This document shows positions 36,316 to 47,421 of a stretch of DNA of 64,000 nucleotides, piece by piece. The stretch's first letter is position 1, and every line of letters starts with the position of its first letter. This stretch comes from Quercus robur (taxonomy: Eukaryota > Streptophyta > Magnoliopsida > Fagales > Fagaceae). The notes under the pieces are model-generated. The model saw only the letters and a program-made list of their open reading frames with translations. It was not told the DNA's origin and did no database searches. A program made the position numbers and the translations under genes. Location: the NCBI RefSeq assembly GCF_932294415.1, contig NC_065536.1, forward strand, positions 5,528,974-5,592,973, written 5' to 3'.

Positions 36316-37445
36316 TTAGTAAGACACCATGTTTGCTCCATCAAGTAAAGCAAGGCTCTCCATGAAGGTAGCTACACATAAAGGTTGTTGGATATCAAAA
36401 TCCTTCCCATGTAGAGTTTCGGTGTCAACTAAAGCAAACTTCTGTTCTTGATTGTTGGTCCTGAGGCAGAGAGTCAAAAGTGAACCACACATAGTGAAGG
36501 TAATGCAAACAGCTAATCTCTCAAGTGGTACAACAAAAAGTTTATTCTAAGACTCAAGCACGCCATACTCCCTCATCACCCAGATAGAGTATTGGTAGCC
36601 ACCACGTTGTTCACTTTGTCCAAATCTAAGGAAAGCCAGATTCCCCTTGAATAATGCAAGACATGTTTGAAATCTCACTATTGACATAGCACCATCAGGC
36701 ATTCTTAACATTCTAAATTCCTCACTATTGACATCAAATGACATAATCACTTCAACCTTACACTCCTCTTCTCCTTCTACGACACGTGAGATCCAGTGCA
36801 AAGCACCACTAACCAATGGAGTTGGCAAAAGAAAACTATTATCAAATGCCTTAACTTTGGCTCTCAATGACATTCCAACCCTTCTCCTTGAATCCGAACT
36901 TAATGAGTACACCTCAATGTCATCAGGCACATTCGGTCTTATCCAAGGGCAACACGAAACCCTCAAAACCTTGTAGTCATTGTTCTCCGAATGATAAGCA
37001 AATCCGAGTGTAACAACACCCAAATTTCCTAAGCAAGAATCAGGCAACCTTTTGATTTTTCTAGCGCCGAGGTTCCACAAATATATAACATTAGTCGAAG
37101 TGGCGAGACATAACAACCCATTGCAGGAACCGACTATTTTGGACAACCCAGAAGGTAAATCAAAGGGAATTTCAATCTTGAAAATCCTATCAAAGGTGCG
37201 GTCCAATGCGACTGTACAGACGGCCCGTCTGTTAGAACTAGAAGAATTCATGGCACGTGTATGAAGCGGCATGTGTATGATATAACCATCACCATTATCA
37301 TTATCAGTATCATGAGCATGAGCGAAGTTTTTATTAAGGTGAGTTGAGATGAAATAGGAGCTGGCGATTGAGGAGTTCCAGGGTTTGCAAACGCTGGCAG
37401 TAATTTCTTCAGCTAGTAGTAATTTATAACTGCTTAGGTATAACC
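36316..37445 (-). pseudogene. F-box protein pseudogene (FBA domain)
   Basis: The frame from about 37420 reads VCKPWNSSIASSYFISTHLN, the end of an F-box domain. An F-box-associated domain follows: VGSCNGLLCLATSTNVIYLWNLG, YKVLRVSCCPW, VSGALHWISR, VIMSFDVNSEEFRMLRMP, and the C-terminal block ALVDTETLHGKDFDIQQPL with ESLALLDGANMVSY, ending at 36316. An in-frame TAG at 36547-36549 replaces the Trp expected in the ESWNKLFVV motif. The first half of the F-box (the LP..i..IL.rLP part) is missing, with a stop just upstream. It would have been an SCF ubiquitin-ligase substrate adaptor. The longest intact frame (36547-37272) lacks both ends. The Copia-type insertion lies 46 bp past the stop. Confidence 0.8.
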
Positions 37446-37967
37446 TTCTATGATTGGAGGTCTATCCTATTTATTATTGCAATTTTCTTCATGAAATTTC
37501 TTGTGCTTTGTGCGAGAATAAGACAATTCTGTTACATTTTTCTGCATGTGTTTCAAACTATTGGGTTCAAATCTCAACTCCCCCAATGTTGAATCTTATG
37601 ACTGATTTGGCAGGCAGCCTTGTCAGGATGTTGAGTACGATGTCGTCTGGGAGATCATTCTTCCTTCGTCGGAGGAGGATCGGTGGTTCTGTCGTTTGTG
37701 ACATTTTTCAACGGAAGAGTTGAAAAACAGAGACAAGCTCAGAGAGATTCGGGGTTGCTGTTTTTTTTTATATTTTATTTTATTTTATTTTACTGCTGTG
37801 GGTTAGCTTTTGCTTCTTTTGAACACGTTCGTTTTATGCTTAATATTTTTTGGGCCCATTTTTGTGCTTCGAGGCCCAAAGCTTTATGCTCCGAGGCCGC
37901 TTGAGAGTGTTTTTGGCATATCAAGCGACAAATAAAATTGACCCCTCATATCTTAGTCAATATGTTA
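37446..37967. other. Gene-free stretch
   Basis: No recognised gene. Short frames at 37454-37723 and 37683-37904 have no domains. A (ttta)n run lies near 37770. Confidence 0.5.
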
Positions 37968-38474
37968 AGAGCACTCATCGCAGTGGTGCTATATTATTAT
38001 ATTGCTAAATTTTAGCTCCACATACACTAAATTCATGCTCCAACAGTGGAGCTAAATCTTTTTTTTTTAGCTTTACTGCTACAGTGCACATCTATCTATA
38101 GATGTGCACTATTCATGAGAGCAAAAAAAAAAACATTATTTTATTCTGGTTGTTGATTAAAAAAATGCCACTTGCTCTCTCATTCACTCTCACCGTGCCT
38201 CTCTCTCTCTCTCTCATTCACTCTCATCTCATCTCTGAACCTCATCTCCCTCAATCTCACTCTCTCAACTCCGGTATCTCTCTCAATCTCACTCTCTCAA
38301 CTCCGGTATCTCTCTCAACTCTGGTCTCTCAAGCTCACGTTTACCGCCGCTGGCCTGACTCATTGTCAACGTTGCCGCCACTTAAGCTCGACGTCACTGA
38401 CCCACTAGTCGTCCCAAGCCACCAATCAGCCTCAGACCCACGCCGCCGATCACCTCAGACCCACTTCTCTTTCG

Positions 38475-38524
<50 letters not shown>

Positions 38525-38969
38525 TTAGCTTCGATCGAGTCCCACATTACCCGACTCACCTCAAATCGGAGCATTCCGTTTCACTTTGCACTCATCATCA
38601 CTATTTATGATCACTGATCGATGATCGGCGCAAGTCTCGTCGGCCGGTACCGAATCGGACAGAGTATCAGGCATGGGATTCAGTTTGGCAGTGTTGATTT
38701 TTCTGGGTTTTTGTTTTGTTCTTCTTCACTGGTTTTGATGGGCACAGTGGGGTTGTGGTTGTACAGTGATTTTTATGGGTTTGATGGTGGTTGTGGTGGT
38801 GTGTTGGTGGTTGAATGAAATATTATTTTATTATAATGTTTATATTATTTTATTGTGTTAAAAGGTAAAATAGCTCCATTGCTGTCGGGCGTGTGAAGGT
38901 AAAATAGATAAAGTAACTTTTTGTGTAGCTAAAAAGCTAAAAATTTAAATCCACTGCTATGGATGCTCT
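37968..38969. mobile_element. Non-autonomous inverted-repeat element B, about 1 kb
   Basis: The left end agagcactcatcgcagtgg is matched inverted by ccactgctatggatgctct (38951-38969). Inside are ctccaacagtggagctaaat, two blocks of ctctctcaactccggtatct repeats (38260-38330), a (CT)n run at 38479-38519 and a G/T-rich tail ending in ttattttattataatg. The layout parallels element A at 12564. There is no transposase. Target duplication not found. Confidence 0.65.
38479..38519. repeat. (CT)n microsatellite
   Basis: About 20 CT units inside element B. Confidence 0.95.
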
Positions 38970-40813
38970 GATGGTCTGTTTGGATTTCATGAATTTGACT
39001 ATGAATTTGGATTTGAGGGACACGAAATCCAAATTCTTTGTCGATGTAAGTTAAAAGAAATGGATTTGGGCTTTAGCCGTTAGATCTAAATATGTTTGAT
39101 ATAAGTCATTGATTTAATATATAAAAACTAATAGTGTGGTGTGCTACCATAAACCTAAGCCTACCTCTTTAAATATTTTAGACCTTTTGGACCACGACCA
39201 CACAAACAAACACTCAAGTCAGACAATTACGACGGACCCTTGCTTAATGAGGATGATGATTATGTAGATTAGCATTGCATATTTACATTGTTTTTGTTAG
39301 GCAAAGATAACATTACTTAACTTCTAGTACTTTTTAGCCTTTTTTATTTTGATTCTATACTTCTATTTTGATTCTACAATTTTTTGTAATCATGGCCATC
39401 AAATATCATGTTTGCATATATTTTGTAAAGCACAAGAGGATTTTATAAATTGTATAAAATGTTTTATTGTAATTTTATATGATTAATTGATCATTTAATT
39501 GTTATATTGACCATTAAAAAATTTTTAAAAATTTTATTAATTTTTTTTTTTAAATATGCGCTTCACATCGACAAGCACGCAAGCTTTGCACCTAGGCTCC
39601 AAGAGACCTTTGCGCTTAAGTGCGCTCAGCGCTTTTAACAACACTTGTCTATGGTCTACTTTGCGTTTGTCCACACAATCAGGTTCCAAAATTGATACTT
39701 AAGACAATCTAAAAATTGTAATAATGGCACAAATTGACATCTGATAGGTACTGGTTTATCTAAAAGTTTAATTGTGTTATTGGGTTTTGCCAAACAATAT
39801 TGTTAACCTTGCAGAACAATTATCAATTTAAATTTTGTTCTCTCTTATAGCCTGCTGTTCTTTTTCTTTTTTCTTTTTTTTTTTATTATTAAATTTTTTT
39901 TACAGAGAATGTTGATTTAAGCGCTTTGGGATGTAGAATGCTAAATGGAAGAACCAATTTAATTCGAAGGACGTGAGACTATTTTGATTTTTATACAATT
40001 GGTATGCCCTATAGTGACACATGAATTCTTGTCCTCCCTATTCATATTCTTTGATTAAACTATTGCAGTTAATTGAGTATAACTAGGTGATGTACTTAGA
40101 TGGTGACTGTGATATTGCAGTGGGCATTTGAGAACTTGGTGAGCCTTCATCGATCATTCCTAAGTTAGAGGATCATGAACACACTGATGGACAATGTACT
40201 ACACAACAGTCCATTGAAGCTGCAATGAAGCAAGGGGTTATAATCAAAAAGGAAAAAAGAAAAGCAAACACAAGGAGACACTTCTAGTACAAGGAGAGGT
40301 AAAACTGTAGAAGAGGGAAGAATGTTGGTACAGATTCCATATGAATTCCATTATATTGAATATTAGGGGCCTTAATGATTCCTTAAACAGAAAGAGGTAA
40401 GATTGTACATCAGAAAGTTCCAACTATCAATTTTGTGTTTATGAAGGTGATTGCTCTGGCTCTATTGTATCACAAGTTGTCTTGTGTGCCATTTTATGTT
40501 ACAAAATTTTAAAGTACCAGTTTTTCCAAAACAAGGAGAAAATCTATATGCAGAAAACTTTTGTTTTTCAGTCCCTCACTCCTTCTTGATATCATGGATC
40601 TAATTCATACCTTGCTAGGAAAACATAAATAATCCCAGCCACTATTGAACTAATCTAGAAGATCGAAGCCTTAAATTATTTTCTTTCATCTTTTCACAAC
40701 TATACAAAGGCTATCTAACAAAGAACAAAAATACATACAATAGAAAACAAAAACTTATTCAGACATTTTCACAAACACTACATATGCACTCGTTGATGTA
40801 CCTCAATCTTCTT
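38970..40813. other. Gene-free stretch
   Basis: 39005-39050 has a self-complementary block (ggatttgag..ctttg with gaatttggattt and aaatccaaattc) that may be a decayed MITE. 40120-40340 has an exon-like purine-rich block after a ttgcag, with no recognised product. The rest is AT-rich. The 3' UTR of the nicotinamidase-like gene should begin just left of 40814. Confidence 0.4.
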
Positions 40814-41398
40814 TCATTGATTCCCAAAGAGGCCCTCTCGAAGCCTCTTGCAATTAACAAAGTAAGCGAAGCCATATGCCAAGTTCTTGAGCGTGGCCTC
40901 GTGCAGCTCCAAATCCGACGTGGCAGTCGCGTCGGTGGAGAAGAAGACCCTAAACCCCCTGACGAAAGCCTCACGCGCCGTCGTCTCGCAGCAGAGGTTA
41001 GTCATGACACCCGTGACGATCACCTCCTCCACACCCATCTCGCGCAGCTGCTCCTCTAGGCGCGTGTTCCCGAACGCGCTGTACGTGTTCTTCCGCACCA
41101 CCATGTCCTCCGGCAGCTTCTCCAGCTCCGGCATGAGCTCCGCCTCCGCTGTCCCGTCCATGATGAGGTCGCCGTTCCACCACTCCGCAAGCATGCCGCC
41201 GTCGCTGTCAGTGTGGGAGTGGCGCGTGAAGATGACGGGGATGGAGGCGCGTCGGCAGAGCTGAATGGTTTGGAGCAGGTTGGGGAGGATTGGGTGGGCC
41301 ATGGAGGAAAAGTAGTTCTGCACGTCAATGACCAAGAGCGCTGAGGTTTTGGGGTCTGGGTTTCTCTTTCTCTTCTCGTATTTCTTGTACGACGCCAT
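40814..41398 (-). CDS. NIC2: Nicotinamidase / isochorismatase-family hydrolase (NIC2-like)
   Basis: A single-exon frame of 194 residues. The family core is clear: [14 protein letters not shown] holds the catalytic Asp, [19 protein letters not shown] the Lys, and [20 protein letters not shown] the nucleophilic Cys after the cis-peptide GVMT. It closely resembles Arabidopsis NIC2/NIC3 as I remember them (MAS.KYE.RKR.P.PKT), so it probably hydrolyses nicotinamide to nicotinate in the NAD salvage pathway. The start at 41398 ([12 protein letters not shown]) is chosen over an upstream in-frame ATG at 41554 because the extra 52 residues are low in family similarity and 194 fits the family length. 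The 3' half is markedly GC-rich against AT-rich flanks. All three catalytic residues are present, so it is likely functional. Substrate preference within the family is inferred. Confidence 0.88.
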   Translation of the reverse strand: MASYKKYEKRKRNPDPKTSALLVIDVQNYFSSMAHPILPNLLQTIQLCRRASIPVIFTRHSHTDSDGGMLAEWWNGDLIMDGTAEAELMPELEKLPEDMVVRKNTYSAFGNTRLEEQLREMGVEEVIVTGVMTNLCCETTAREAFVRGFRVFFSTDATATSDLELHEATLKNLAYGFAYFVNCKRLREGLFGNQ

Positions 41399-41869
41399 TA
41401 TTGTTTTTGTTTCTGGAAATATTGGTATTTTTTGAGGTTTTGAGATGAGCCTTTGAGTTTGAGATTTTTCATATGTTACTTCTGTTTTTAAATGTCGTGG
41501 ACCGTCCAATTCATGAAGCCTCTTTATAACCGTCAGATCAGAATGCTGCCACATGTAAAAGAGTCCGATTTCTTTGGGATTATCTTGGAGAAAAGTGGGA
41601 CCAATCGGACCATCTAGCTTAAATTTTTATGAGAAATGTCAGGTATACACTATTTTATACAACTTTGAAGTAGTAAATATATGGTCTCACATGGATTTAT
41701 CACTACACATTTGCCACTCGCAAGTTATGGCCGAAGTTTTTTTGATTTGTGTGAAATAGTGTGATCCTACATTGCTCAATTTTTATCCACACCGAGATGG
41801 AATTATCCAAAGTCTACCACCTTTGTTCAATTCACATTTTCTCCAAAAACTCACTTCAAAAAATTGCAA
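41399..41869. promoter_or_regulatory. Intergenic region between the NIC2-like gene and the GolS relic
   Basis: It should hold the promoter of the minus-strand NIC2-like gene and the remnant promoter of the GolS relic. I see no unambiguous TATA box or other element. The spacing puts the two starts back to back. Confidence 0.4.
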
Positions 41870-42106
41870 ATGGCTCCTTACATCACCACTGGAAAGGCCT
41901 GTGTCACTTTTTTGGCAGGTAACGGGGACTACGTGAAAGGTGTGGTTGGTTTAGCCAAGGGCCTGAGGAAGGTCAAGACCAAGTACCCTCTTGTGGTTGC
42001 AATTTTGCCTAATGTCTACGGTGAGATATTGGTTTCACAAGGGTGCATAGTTAGAGAGATTAAAAGCCCGTGTATCCATCTGAGAATCAAACCCGATTAT
42101 ACACGT
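41870..42106 (+). pseudogene. GolS: Galactinol synthase 5' fragment
   Basis: The frame VTFLAGNGDYVKGVVGLAKGLRKVK, then YPLVVAILPNV and ILVSQGCIVREI, matches the N-terminus of plant galactinol synthases (family GT8, UDP-galactose plus myo-inositol to galactinol). It is shortened at the very N-terminus and by a few residues before ILVSQGC. After REIK the reading frame shifts (the expected PVYPSENQT continues in another frame), and it soon ends. About 75 of some 330 residues remain, and no later exons are found. The Helitron at 42212 begins about 100 bp further on. It is a truncated pseudogene. Confidence 0.85.
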
Positions 42107-42211
42107 AGTTTGCTTTCTGTGAGTGTCAAGAGTTTTTTTTTTTTTTAACTGTGTTTGTGGGCTTCTGACACGTGTTATCTCAAAAAGTTGCATGTGAGAG
42201 TATTTCCTTAA

Positions 42212-42745
42212 TCTATACTACTATTTAAGGAGCTTCCCCTGTTTGGATTCCTCAATTTTGATGCCCAAAATACCCTCAAATTTATCAGTTTATAAAACTT
42301 AAATAATAGGGTTATAAATGTAAAAAAAAAAAAAAAAAAAAAAAAAACCCACATTCAAACCCACGTTCAAATGTTTCTCATAAAAAAAAAACCACTTTCA
42401 ATTCTACTAGCCTCTGAACACGCGCTCACGCGCGTGCTCAGAGGCTCTTCTATTTTTTTGGTAAGGGTTAATTTAGAACATTTATTATAATTTGAGATTA
42501 CTACATTTATCAATCACAAAAAAACCTAGGGGTGCGATGAAAAAATTATTTCACTTGCAAACACATAATACTCATCACACCCCTAGGTTTTTTTTTGTGA
42601 TTGGAAAATGTAGTAATCTCTTTTTTTTTTTTTTGAGGGGGAAAAATGTAGTAATCTCAAATTATAATAAATATTCTAAATTAACGTTTACCCAAAAAAT
42701 AGAAGAGCCTCTGAGCACACGCGTGAGCACGTGTTCAGAGGCTAG
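42212..42745 (+). mobile_element. Non-autonomous Helitron, 534 bp, with palindromic 3' half
   Basis: It begins TCTATACTACTATTTAAGGA right after an A (42211) and ends in ..CTAG (42742-42745) right before a T, the A/T insertion site of Helitrons. A GC-rich hairpin, gcctctgagcac..gtgttcagaggc, lies directly before CTAG. It has no Rep/helicase coding. A second, inverted 3' end with the same hairpin and CTAG lies at 42407, so the right part is a large palindrome. Confidence 0.8.
42407..42745. repeat. Large inverted repeat formed by two Helitron 3' ends
   Basis: The left arm (about 42407-42540) and right arm (about 42578-42745) are inverted copies with few mismatches, including the hairpin, aatttgagattactacattt and acctaggggtg. 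The right arm has an extra partial repeat with a T-run near 42620. The spacer is about 40 bp. Confidence 0.85.
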
Positions 42746-45270
42746 TATTTTACTTGTAGCTCAATTGATTGAAATTTCCCTACCCAAAATGTTAAATAGC
42801 ATTAATTTTTTTTTTAATAGGATAGGCTCTTATGTTATGAAGGTTTTTTTTTTTTTTTTTTTGTGTAATGGAAGTTGTGAAGTTATCTTTAAAATTGTAT
42901 CAAACTTTTTTAAACACCATGAATACTTGAAAAGTCCACCTATTCTCAAAGTTAAAATCAAGTCACATAAATTTTTATTTTTTGTGTTTTGGTGCATCTA
43001 TTTTTTTTTTTTGAACTCGGGCCTAGAAGTTTTTTGTTTTTCTTATAAACCGTCACAATTCCAAAGCAAAAGTTTCAATTGCCTAAAAAAAATAATAAAA
43101 AATTTAAAAGTATTAATTTTTTAAAACACCAAGAATATCGTTTGAGATGGCCACCTATTCTCAAAGATTAATATGAAGCCACATAATTTGTTTTTGGTGC
43201 ATCTATTATTTTTTGAAACCAAGCCCTAAAGAAATTTTTTTTTTTTTTGTACTGGCACAATTCTAGTACAAAATTTCAAATGCCTAAAAAGAAAAAAAAA
43301 ATAGTATTAATTTTTTATTTATTTCCTAGAAGGTAGCCACTTAGTCCTAAAATATAGCCACAGCCACTTAGTACATATCTATAAAAAAAAAGTTTGAAAT
43401 GCCTAAAAAACACACAAAAAAAAAATAGTATTATATTTTGTTTTTTTTAATGAGAACGCCTCTCAGGGCTCTCACCAAGTTTTTTTTAATCTTAAAAGGT
43501 GGCCCCTTAGTCCTAAAATGTATCCATTAAGTACGCATCCATAACAAAAGTTTCAAATGCCTAAAAAAGCAAATAATAAAATAAAAAATAAATAAATATT
43601 ATCTTTTAATTTTAAAAATGAATTTGTTGTAAAAAATGAAAAGAAGTTGTAGTGAAAGGCACAAAATTGTTAGGGATAATTAATTTCATATGGAAAAGGT
43701 GTGATTGAGAAAAATAATGATATGCACATTACCATTCCAAAAAACAGTAAATTGAATCCAACGTAGAATTACACAAATTGATAAATATAGAGATATTTAG
43801 GATAATTTCTTTTACAAAAAAGTTCTTAAACAACTAATTACTTCCACTTTATATGAGCCTTGAGTCATACAATATGTTTCCAAAGTCTTTCACCCGAATT
43901 CATCTAATATATCCAGTATGCAATCCAACAAAATTGTTGATATGTGACCCTAAAAAAGAGACCCAAAAAAAAAAGAGTAAGAATTAAAAATAAGAAAAAC
44001 AGCAAACATTAAATAGGAGGCAACATTGGTATTGCACCATTGTTACTTCATAATTAAGTAAGATATTCAATCTCATTAACCATTGCAGTCCTACAGTGGT
44101 AAAAAAAAAAAAAAAAAAAAAAAACTGTCCTACCAAGAATAAATTTCCAAACTTGATAATATTTTTTAAAATAACAGTCCTAACAAAAACTAAATATCAA
44201 AACTTGATAACATAATTTCAATGCTTTTGTTAAAGTAACATACCAATATTCAACAAAAACCAATTGTGAATTGTGAAATCCTCATCAAAAGACAGGCTGC
44301 CAATAGCTATGATAAAGAAGTCCTTTGCTTTTGTAAATAGAGTTTATTCTTCTTGAATTTTGATGACGGTGTATTGTATTAGACTCCAATGACAATGCAA
44401 ACTCACTCACAACCTGTTCATAAAAATTAAATTCAAATTCAAATCATCTATTCATTTGTGGACGTGTTCAATAGTTGACAAATGCATAACATCAATGGGC
44501 AAATGCAACATCCTTAAATTTATATGAATAAAAATATTTAACATAAATCCATATAAGAAAGAGCCTAGTTTAAAACATAAAATCATAAATAATATAGTTT
44601 CTAATTTTTAAAGAGCCCTCTAGTACACGCATCAGAATTCTGAAATGACCATACTGGAGAAATTAAATCACTTCCAAAATTATATCAGTTTTTCACCGGC
44701 ACCGCTTTGCATATTATGCACCTCTCTGCCTGCAGAAAAGAAAAGCTATGGTACGAAAAAACCTGTTGATGACCATAAAAAAGCCTTAAGAAAAAAAAAA
44801 AGCTGAATATGATTAGAAAGGAAAAGAAATCTAGCCCAAGAATAAGGGAGACCTTATCATGATTGTAGAAGATTGAATTTTCATAGTAGTTTAGTGGGAA
44901 GTTTGTATTCTGTAATGTAGTGGGATTGTATGTAATTAGTGGGAAGAGTTTTTGTTTTATAGTGGAAAGTTGAAAGCGTGAAGGAGGTTATTCAAAGGTA
45001 GTTTTTGTTTTGCAAGGGTATTTTTGACAAAAATATATTTGGACGTGGGGTTTTTTTAGGGAAAATTTGACTGTGGTTTTTATTTTTTATCCGAAACTTC
45101 TTTTTTTTTTTTGGGGGAGTTATCTTAAACTTTTGTTATAGAATAAAAGTGGGTTTTTTTTTTCTTTTTTTTAATTGAACGTGGGGTTTTGTTAGGGAAA
45201 ATTTGAACGTGGTTTTTATTTTTTATCTGAAACTTTTTATTTTTATGGGAGTTATCCGAAACTTTTGTTG
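42746..45270. other. Gene-free stretch with decayed tandem repeats
   Basis: At 42890-43620 a decayed repeat is visible: ttttggtgcatctatt at 42976 and 43191, cacctattctcaaag at 42938 and 43151, and caaatgcctaaaaa-type ends at 43080, 43268, 43396 and 43555. At about 45035-45265 a second duplication repeats ggggttttgttagggaaaatttg. No gene was found. The frame at 42492-43124 is an artefact of T-rich repeat DNA. Confidence 0.55.
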
Positions 45271-45632
45271 ATCTAAGAGCATTATTAAGAGCGGACGTCG
45301 TGAGGGGTTGTTTCTATTATTTGATTTCTTAATCGATTATAAATAATTTTTTTAGATAATTTACTATATCAAACATCGATAATAAATCAATATTACGAGG
45401 TTTTATTTTTAGAGATCAAGACAATTTTGACAAATAGTAATGTAATAAATCAAAAGTAATATGATCTTTTCAATCCCCGATGAATAGGCAACCCTAAATT
45501 CTTCAAAGCCAAAATATTAGTTGTTCCATTCTCCATTTCCTCAACTATTATTTCCGTTATGCAAGAAACATGAAAATTATACTCACCACACTCAGAAACG
45601 TACGACCATACCTCAATTTCTGACAATTCAAT

Positions 45633-46073
45633 TCAATTGCAAATTTTGCACATTGACTTAGTCTCACAAAGGTGAAATTTCACATGACCAATTTGGAATT
45701 CTTTCTTGAGGTTGAGACAACAAGGGTGGAAATCCAAGTCCTCTTCAGGGTAATGGTAGATGAAACCTTTGACATGTTTCCCACAAGCATTACAATATCT
45801 CTTAGTTCTTTTGCCGTAGAGTTTCGAAGGGGGTGGTTGCCCATAGAATTTGAAAATGAAGTTTTTGAAGATCTCGTGGATTGTGGTGGGCTTGCTAAAC
45901 ATGCAATCTTTGTGAAGATTATAGTTGCAATCTTCACATCTATATCTCATTCCATTGTTGCCATATTCCTTGCATCCATCGCATATGTAACGTTTTAGGT
46001 TTGGATTGTTATTTAGCTTGAGCTCATTCTTCTTGGGACAAGAATAAAATCGTTGCAATAACATTAGAGACAT
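45633..46073 (-). CDS. Short DC1 (C1-like zinc finger) protein, copy 1
   Basis: A 146-residue frame from MSLMLLQRF. It holds one full C1-like module (YICDGCKEYG..YRCEDCNYNLHKDC) and a second, RYCNACGKHVKGFIYH with DFHPCC, then the start of a third (KFHLCETKSMCKICN). It ends at a TGA where related proteins continue. The same frame is open after that TGA to about 45450 and reads SECGEYNFHVSC, a typical DC1 ending. It is thus either a truncated gene or a pseudogene. DC1 proteins are plant-specific, zinc-binding and usually longer with more modules; functions are largely unknown. The frame could start further up at 46223, but that part is repeat-derived. Confidence 0.6.
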   Translation of the reverse strand: MSLMLLQRFYSCPKKNELKLNNNPNLKRYICDGCKEYGNNGMRYRCEDCNYNLHKDCMFSKPTTIHEIFKNFIFKFYGQPPPSKLYGKRTKRYCNACGKHVKGFIYHYPEEDLDFHPCCLNLKKEFQIGHVKFHLCETKSMCKICN

Positions 46074-46074
46074 T

Positions 46075-46610
46075 GCAACAGTTGATATGAGGTGATGTAA
46101 TAAAATTTGAGGTGATAAGTTTGTGCAATAAAAACTTTTGTTACGATAAGCTCCAAATATTTTAATGACAACTTTGATGCAATGATATATATATATATAT
46201 ATATATATTGTTGCAATAAACAATTTACTGTTTCAAATATCTATATAGGCCATTTCTTCATAAATTTTATTGCAAATAATTTACCAAAATAAGTTGGATT
46301 AAATTATTGTAATAATATCTTCATTGTAATAGATAATTACTTCATTTTCTCATTGTAATAGATTATAAAATAATTTATATCAGATTATTGCAATGATATA
46401 TTTGTTGCAATTTCGTATTTGCCATTGCAATAGATGATAAAAGAATTAATATCAAATTATTGTAATAATAACTTCGTTACAATAAGCTATTAGTTCAAAA
46501 TTTTTATTGCAATAAATTTCAAAAATAATTGGTATCAATTTATTTCCAAAATTTTTTTCATTTTAATTTATTACAACAATTTTTCATTTCAGGTATTAAA
46601 ACAAAAATGT
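46075..46610. repeat. ttgcaat-rich degenerate repeat upstream of DC1 copy 1
   Basis: Short blocks such as attgcaata, ttgtaataat and gatatatttgttgcaattt recur about every 50-70 bp. The corresponding region of unit 2 (47425-47930) has the same pattern, so it predates the tandem duplication. Confidence 0.65.
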
Positions 46611-46980
46611 ATTCAGTTGATCAAAGAGCATCATCAAGAGAGTATGCTGTGAGAGGTTGTTTCTATTATTTGATTTCTTAATCAATTATAAATAATTTTT
46701 TTAGATAATTTACTATCTCAAACATTGATGATAAATCAATATTACGAGGTTTTATTTTTTGAGATCAAGGCAATTTTGATAAATAGTAATGGAATAAATC
46801 AAAAATTATATGATCTTTTCAATCCCCGTTGAATAGGCAGACCCAAATTCTTCAAAGCCAAAATATTAGTTGTTCCATTCTCCAATTACTCAACTATTAT
46901 TTCCGTTATGCAAGAAACATGAAATTATACTCACCACACTTAGAAACGTATGACCACATCTCAATTTCTGACAAATCAAT

Positions 46981-47421
46981 TCAATTGCAAAATTTGCACT
47001 TTACCTTAGTCTCATGAAGGTGAAATTTCACTTGACCAATTTGGAATTCCTTCTTGAGGTTGAGAAAACAAGAGTGCAAATCCAAGTCCTTTTTAGGGCA
47101 ATGGTAGATGAAACCTTTGATGTGTTTCCCACAAGCATTACAATATCTCTTGGTTCTTTTGCCGTAGAGTTCCGAAGGGGGTGGTTGCTCATAGAATTTG
47201 AAAATGAAGTCTTTAAAGATCTTGTGGGTTGTGGTGGGCTTGCTAAACATGCAATCTTTGTGAAAATTATAGTTGCAATCTTTACATCTGTATCTCAGTC
47301 CATTGCTGCCATATTCCTTGCATCCATTGCATATGTAACATTTTTGGTTTGGATTGTTATCTAGCTTGAGCTCATTCTTCTTGGGACAAGAAGAAAATCG
47401 TTGCAATAACATTAGAGTCAT
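46981..47421 (-). CDS. Short DC1 (C1-like zinc finger) protein, copy 2
   Basis: Paralogue of the frame at 45633-46073, also 146 residues from MTLMLLQRF (an ATG at 47448 gives 155). Modules are YICNGCKEYG..YRCKDCNYNFHKDC and RYCNACGKHIKGFIYH with DLHSCF; here the last Cys of the second module is Phe. It stops at the same TGA as copy 1. Beyond it, copy 2 has in addition a 1-base deletion in the former C-terminal part. Its status as gene or pseudogene is open. Confidence 0.55.
   Translation of the reverse strand: MTLMLLQRFSSCPKKNELKLDNNPNQKCYICNGCKEYGSNGLRYRCKDCNYNFHKDCMFSKPTTTHKIFKDFIFKFYEQPPPSELYGKRTKRYCNACGKHIKGFIYHCPKKDLDLHSCFLNLKKEFQIGQVKFHLHETKVKCKFCN

Noticed and set aside
42492-43124. 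210-codon plus-strand frame rich in Phe/Lys
   Set aside because: It runs through the Helitron palindrome and T-rich repeats. Composition is low-complexity and no domain is present.
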